DNA of 64,000 bases from Paralithodes platypus (taxonomy: Eukaryota; Arthropoda; Malacostraca; Decapoda; Lithodidae). Each line of letters starts with the position of its first letter. The first letter of the stretch is position 1. The notes under the pieces are model-generated. The model saw only the letters and a program-made list of their open reading frames with translations, made no database searches and was not told where the DNA came from. The position numbers and the translations under genes were made by a program. Location: positions 20,820,348-20,884,347 of the forward strand of contig CM064519.1 in assembly GCA_032716605.1 (NCBI GenBank). Reading direction: 5' to 3'. Positions 63,246 to 64,000 of this stretch are shown here, piece after piece.

Positions 63246-64000
63246 TTGTTGAAGTGACAACTAATACTGCCAAAGAAATGTCAGTCAGAGTAAATGTAGA
63301 AAATAATGCGCAAAATAGTTTTACTTCCCTGAACTTTTTTAATAAGGACATACAGTAAAATGGGAAAATCTAAATGCAGAACTTAAGAGATGTGAACTGG
63401 AAATTGTTAGAAAATGAAAAATCAACAAGACATTTTTAGACAAATTCATGACTATTTGTGAAGAAATCAGTAAAATACATATTCCAAAAAAGAAGTGCCT
63501 GAAAACAAATGTGATACCAAGAGACCGAAAGATCCTGATAAGAAAAAGGACAAAAATAAAAAGAAACTAGATAAGATACGGTACCCTGTGGTCCCCTTAG
63601 ACAAAACTTAGATAGTCAATTTTTTTTTTACATAGAAAAAAAGCTGAAAAAATATCACAAAAAAACAACAGAGAATATGAAGAAATAGTGGCAGTGTCAT
63701 CAATAAAGCAAAATCCTAAATATTTCTTATCGTACGCCAAAAAGAAACTGACAGTGAAGGCAAAAATTGGACCCTTGAAAAATGAAAATGGAGAAATTAT
63801 TGAGGCAGGGTGTCAAACCGGAGCAATTTTGTTTGAAGACTTGTACGAGTATACGAAGGAATAGTGATAGGAGAGGCTGGGAATGCGAAATCCCCCGGAT
63901 GAATAACAGGGGTGCTATGGGCTCTCTGCGAGAGGGCTGGTTATCACACAGAGGCCCACGTCTCTTCAACAAACTCCCACGGCGAGTAAGAGACATGAGG
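63246..64000 (+). pseudogene. LINE fragment (fourth family), pre-RT region fused to the C-terminus
   Basis: Readable pieces with frame changes: EEISKIHIPKKKCLKTN-like text near 63465, NREYEEIVAVSSIKQNPKYF and LSYAKKKLTVKAKIGPLKNE at 63665-63785, then DLYEYTKE-stop. From about 63856 another frame reads WECEIPRMNNRGAMGSLREG and WLSHRGPRLFNKLPRRVRDM, the typical last segment of such ORFs. The RT core is missing between them, so this copy has a large internal deletion. It continues past the window. Confidence 0.72.

Overview
This window is a heavily layered block of eukaryotic transposable elements with one recognisable host gene. Several features point to an arthropod, most likely a decapod crustacean: a nuclear copy of mitochondrial ND5 that reads correctly only with TGA as tryptophan, abundant tyrosine-recombinase DIRS retrotransposons, several non-LTR (LINE) families with short tandem 3' tails, and short TTAGG runs. 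The species assignment is inference.

Layout. 1-5069: the 3' part of DIRS copy A, with a pogo/Tigger-like foldback MITE in its recombinase. 5402-7818: a broken CR1/L2-type LINE. 8951-10162 (minus): a large coding exon of glycerate kinase (GLYCTK), the only convincing host gene. 10722-11013: left terminal repeat of a second DIRS family. 11793-15455: a LINE carrying a SINE, which carries a mitochondrial ND5 insertion, which carries a piggyBac-type TTAA MITE, a tRNA-like insert and a 133-bp duplication. 15752-17530: an unusual CCCGGGTACC-rich array. 18480-19042 and 30408-34461: decayed DIRS remnants. 19043-30407: DIRS copy B, with a 2.7-kb TTAA element in its ORF1. 34462-56153: DIRS copy C, split by a 12.3-kb Ty3/gypsy-like element (39594-51872, minus) that is itself interrupted by two LINEs and a TTAA MITE. 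56409-56907: right end of the second DIRS family. 57447-64000: SINEs and nested LINEs.

Mechanistically informative points. (1) The three DIRS copies share inverted terminal repeats and an internal complementary region matching the joined element ends, which is the DIRS circular-intermediate signature; the second family has the same design. (2) In all three DIRS copies ORF1 ends in the in-frame heptamer A_AAA_AAC directly before its stop, and the RT/RNase H ORF lies in the -1 frame without an early ATG. This predicts programmed -1 frameshifting. (3) The gypsy-like element has its integrase upstream of the reverse transcriptase, a Copia-like order known from Gmr1-type elements. (4) A SINE family and a LINE share about 50 bp of 3' end plus an (AAC)n tail, which suggests trans-mobilisation. 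(5) The nesting gives a relative timeline: old DIRS remnants, then DIRS B and C, then the gypsy element in C, then LINEs and MITEs in the gypsy element. Nearly all mobile-element ORFs carry stops or frameshifts; a few LINE ORFs remain long and open.
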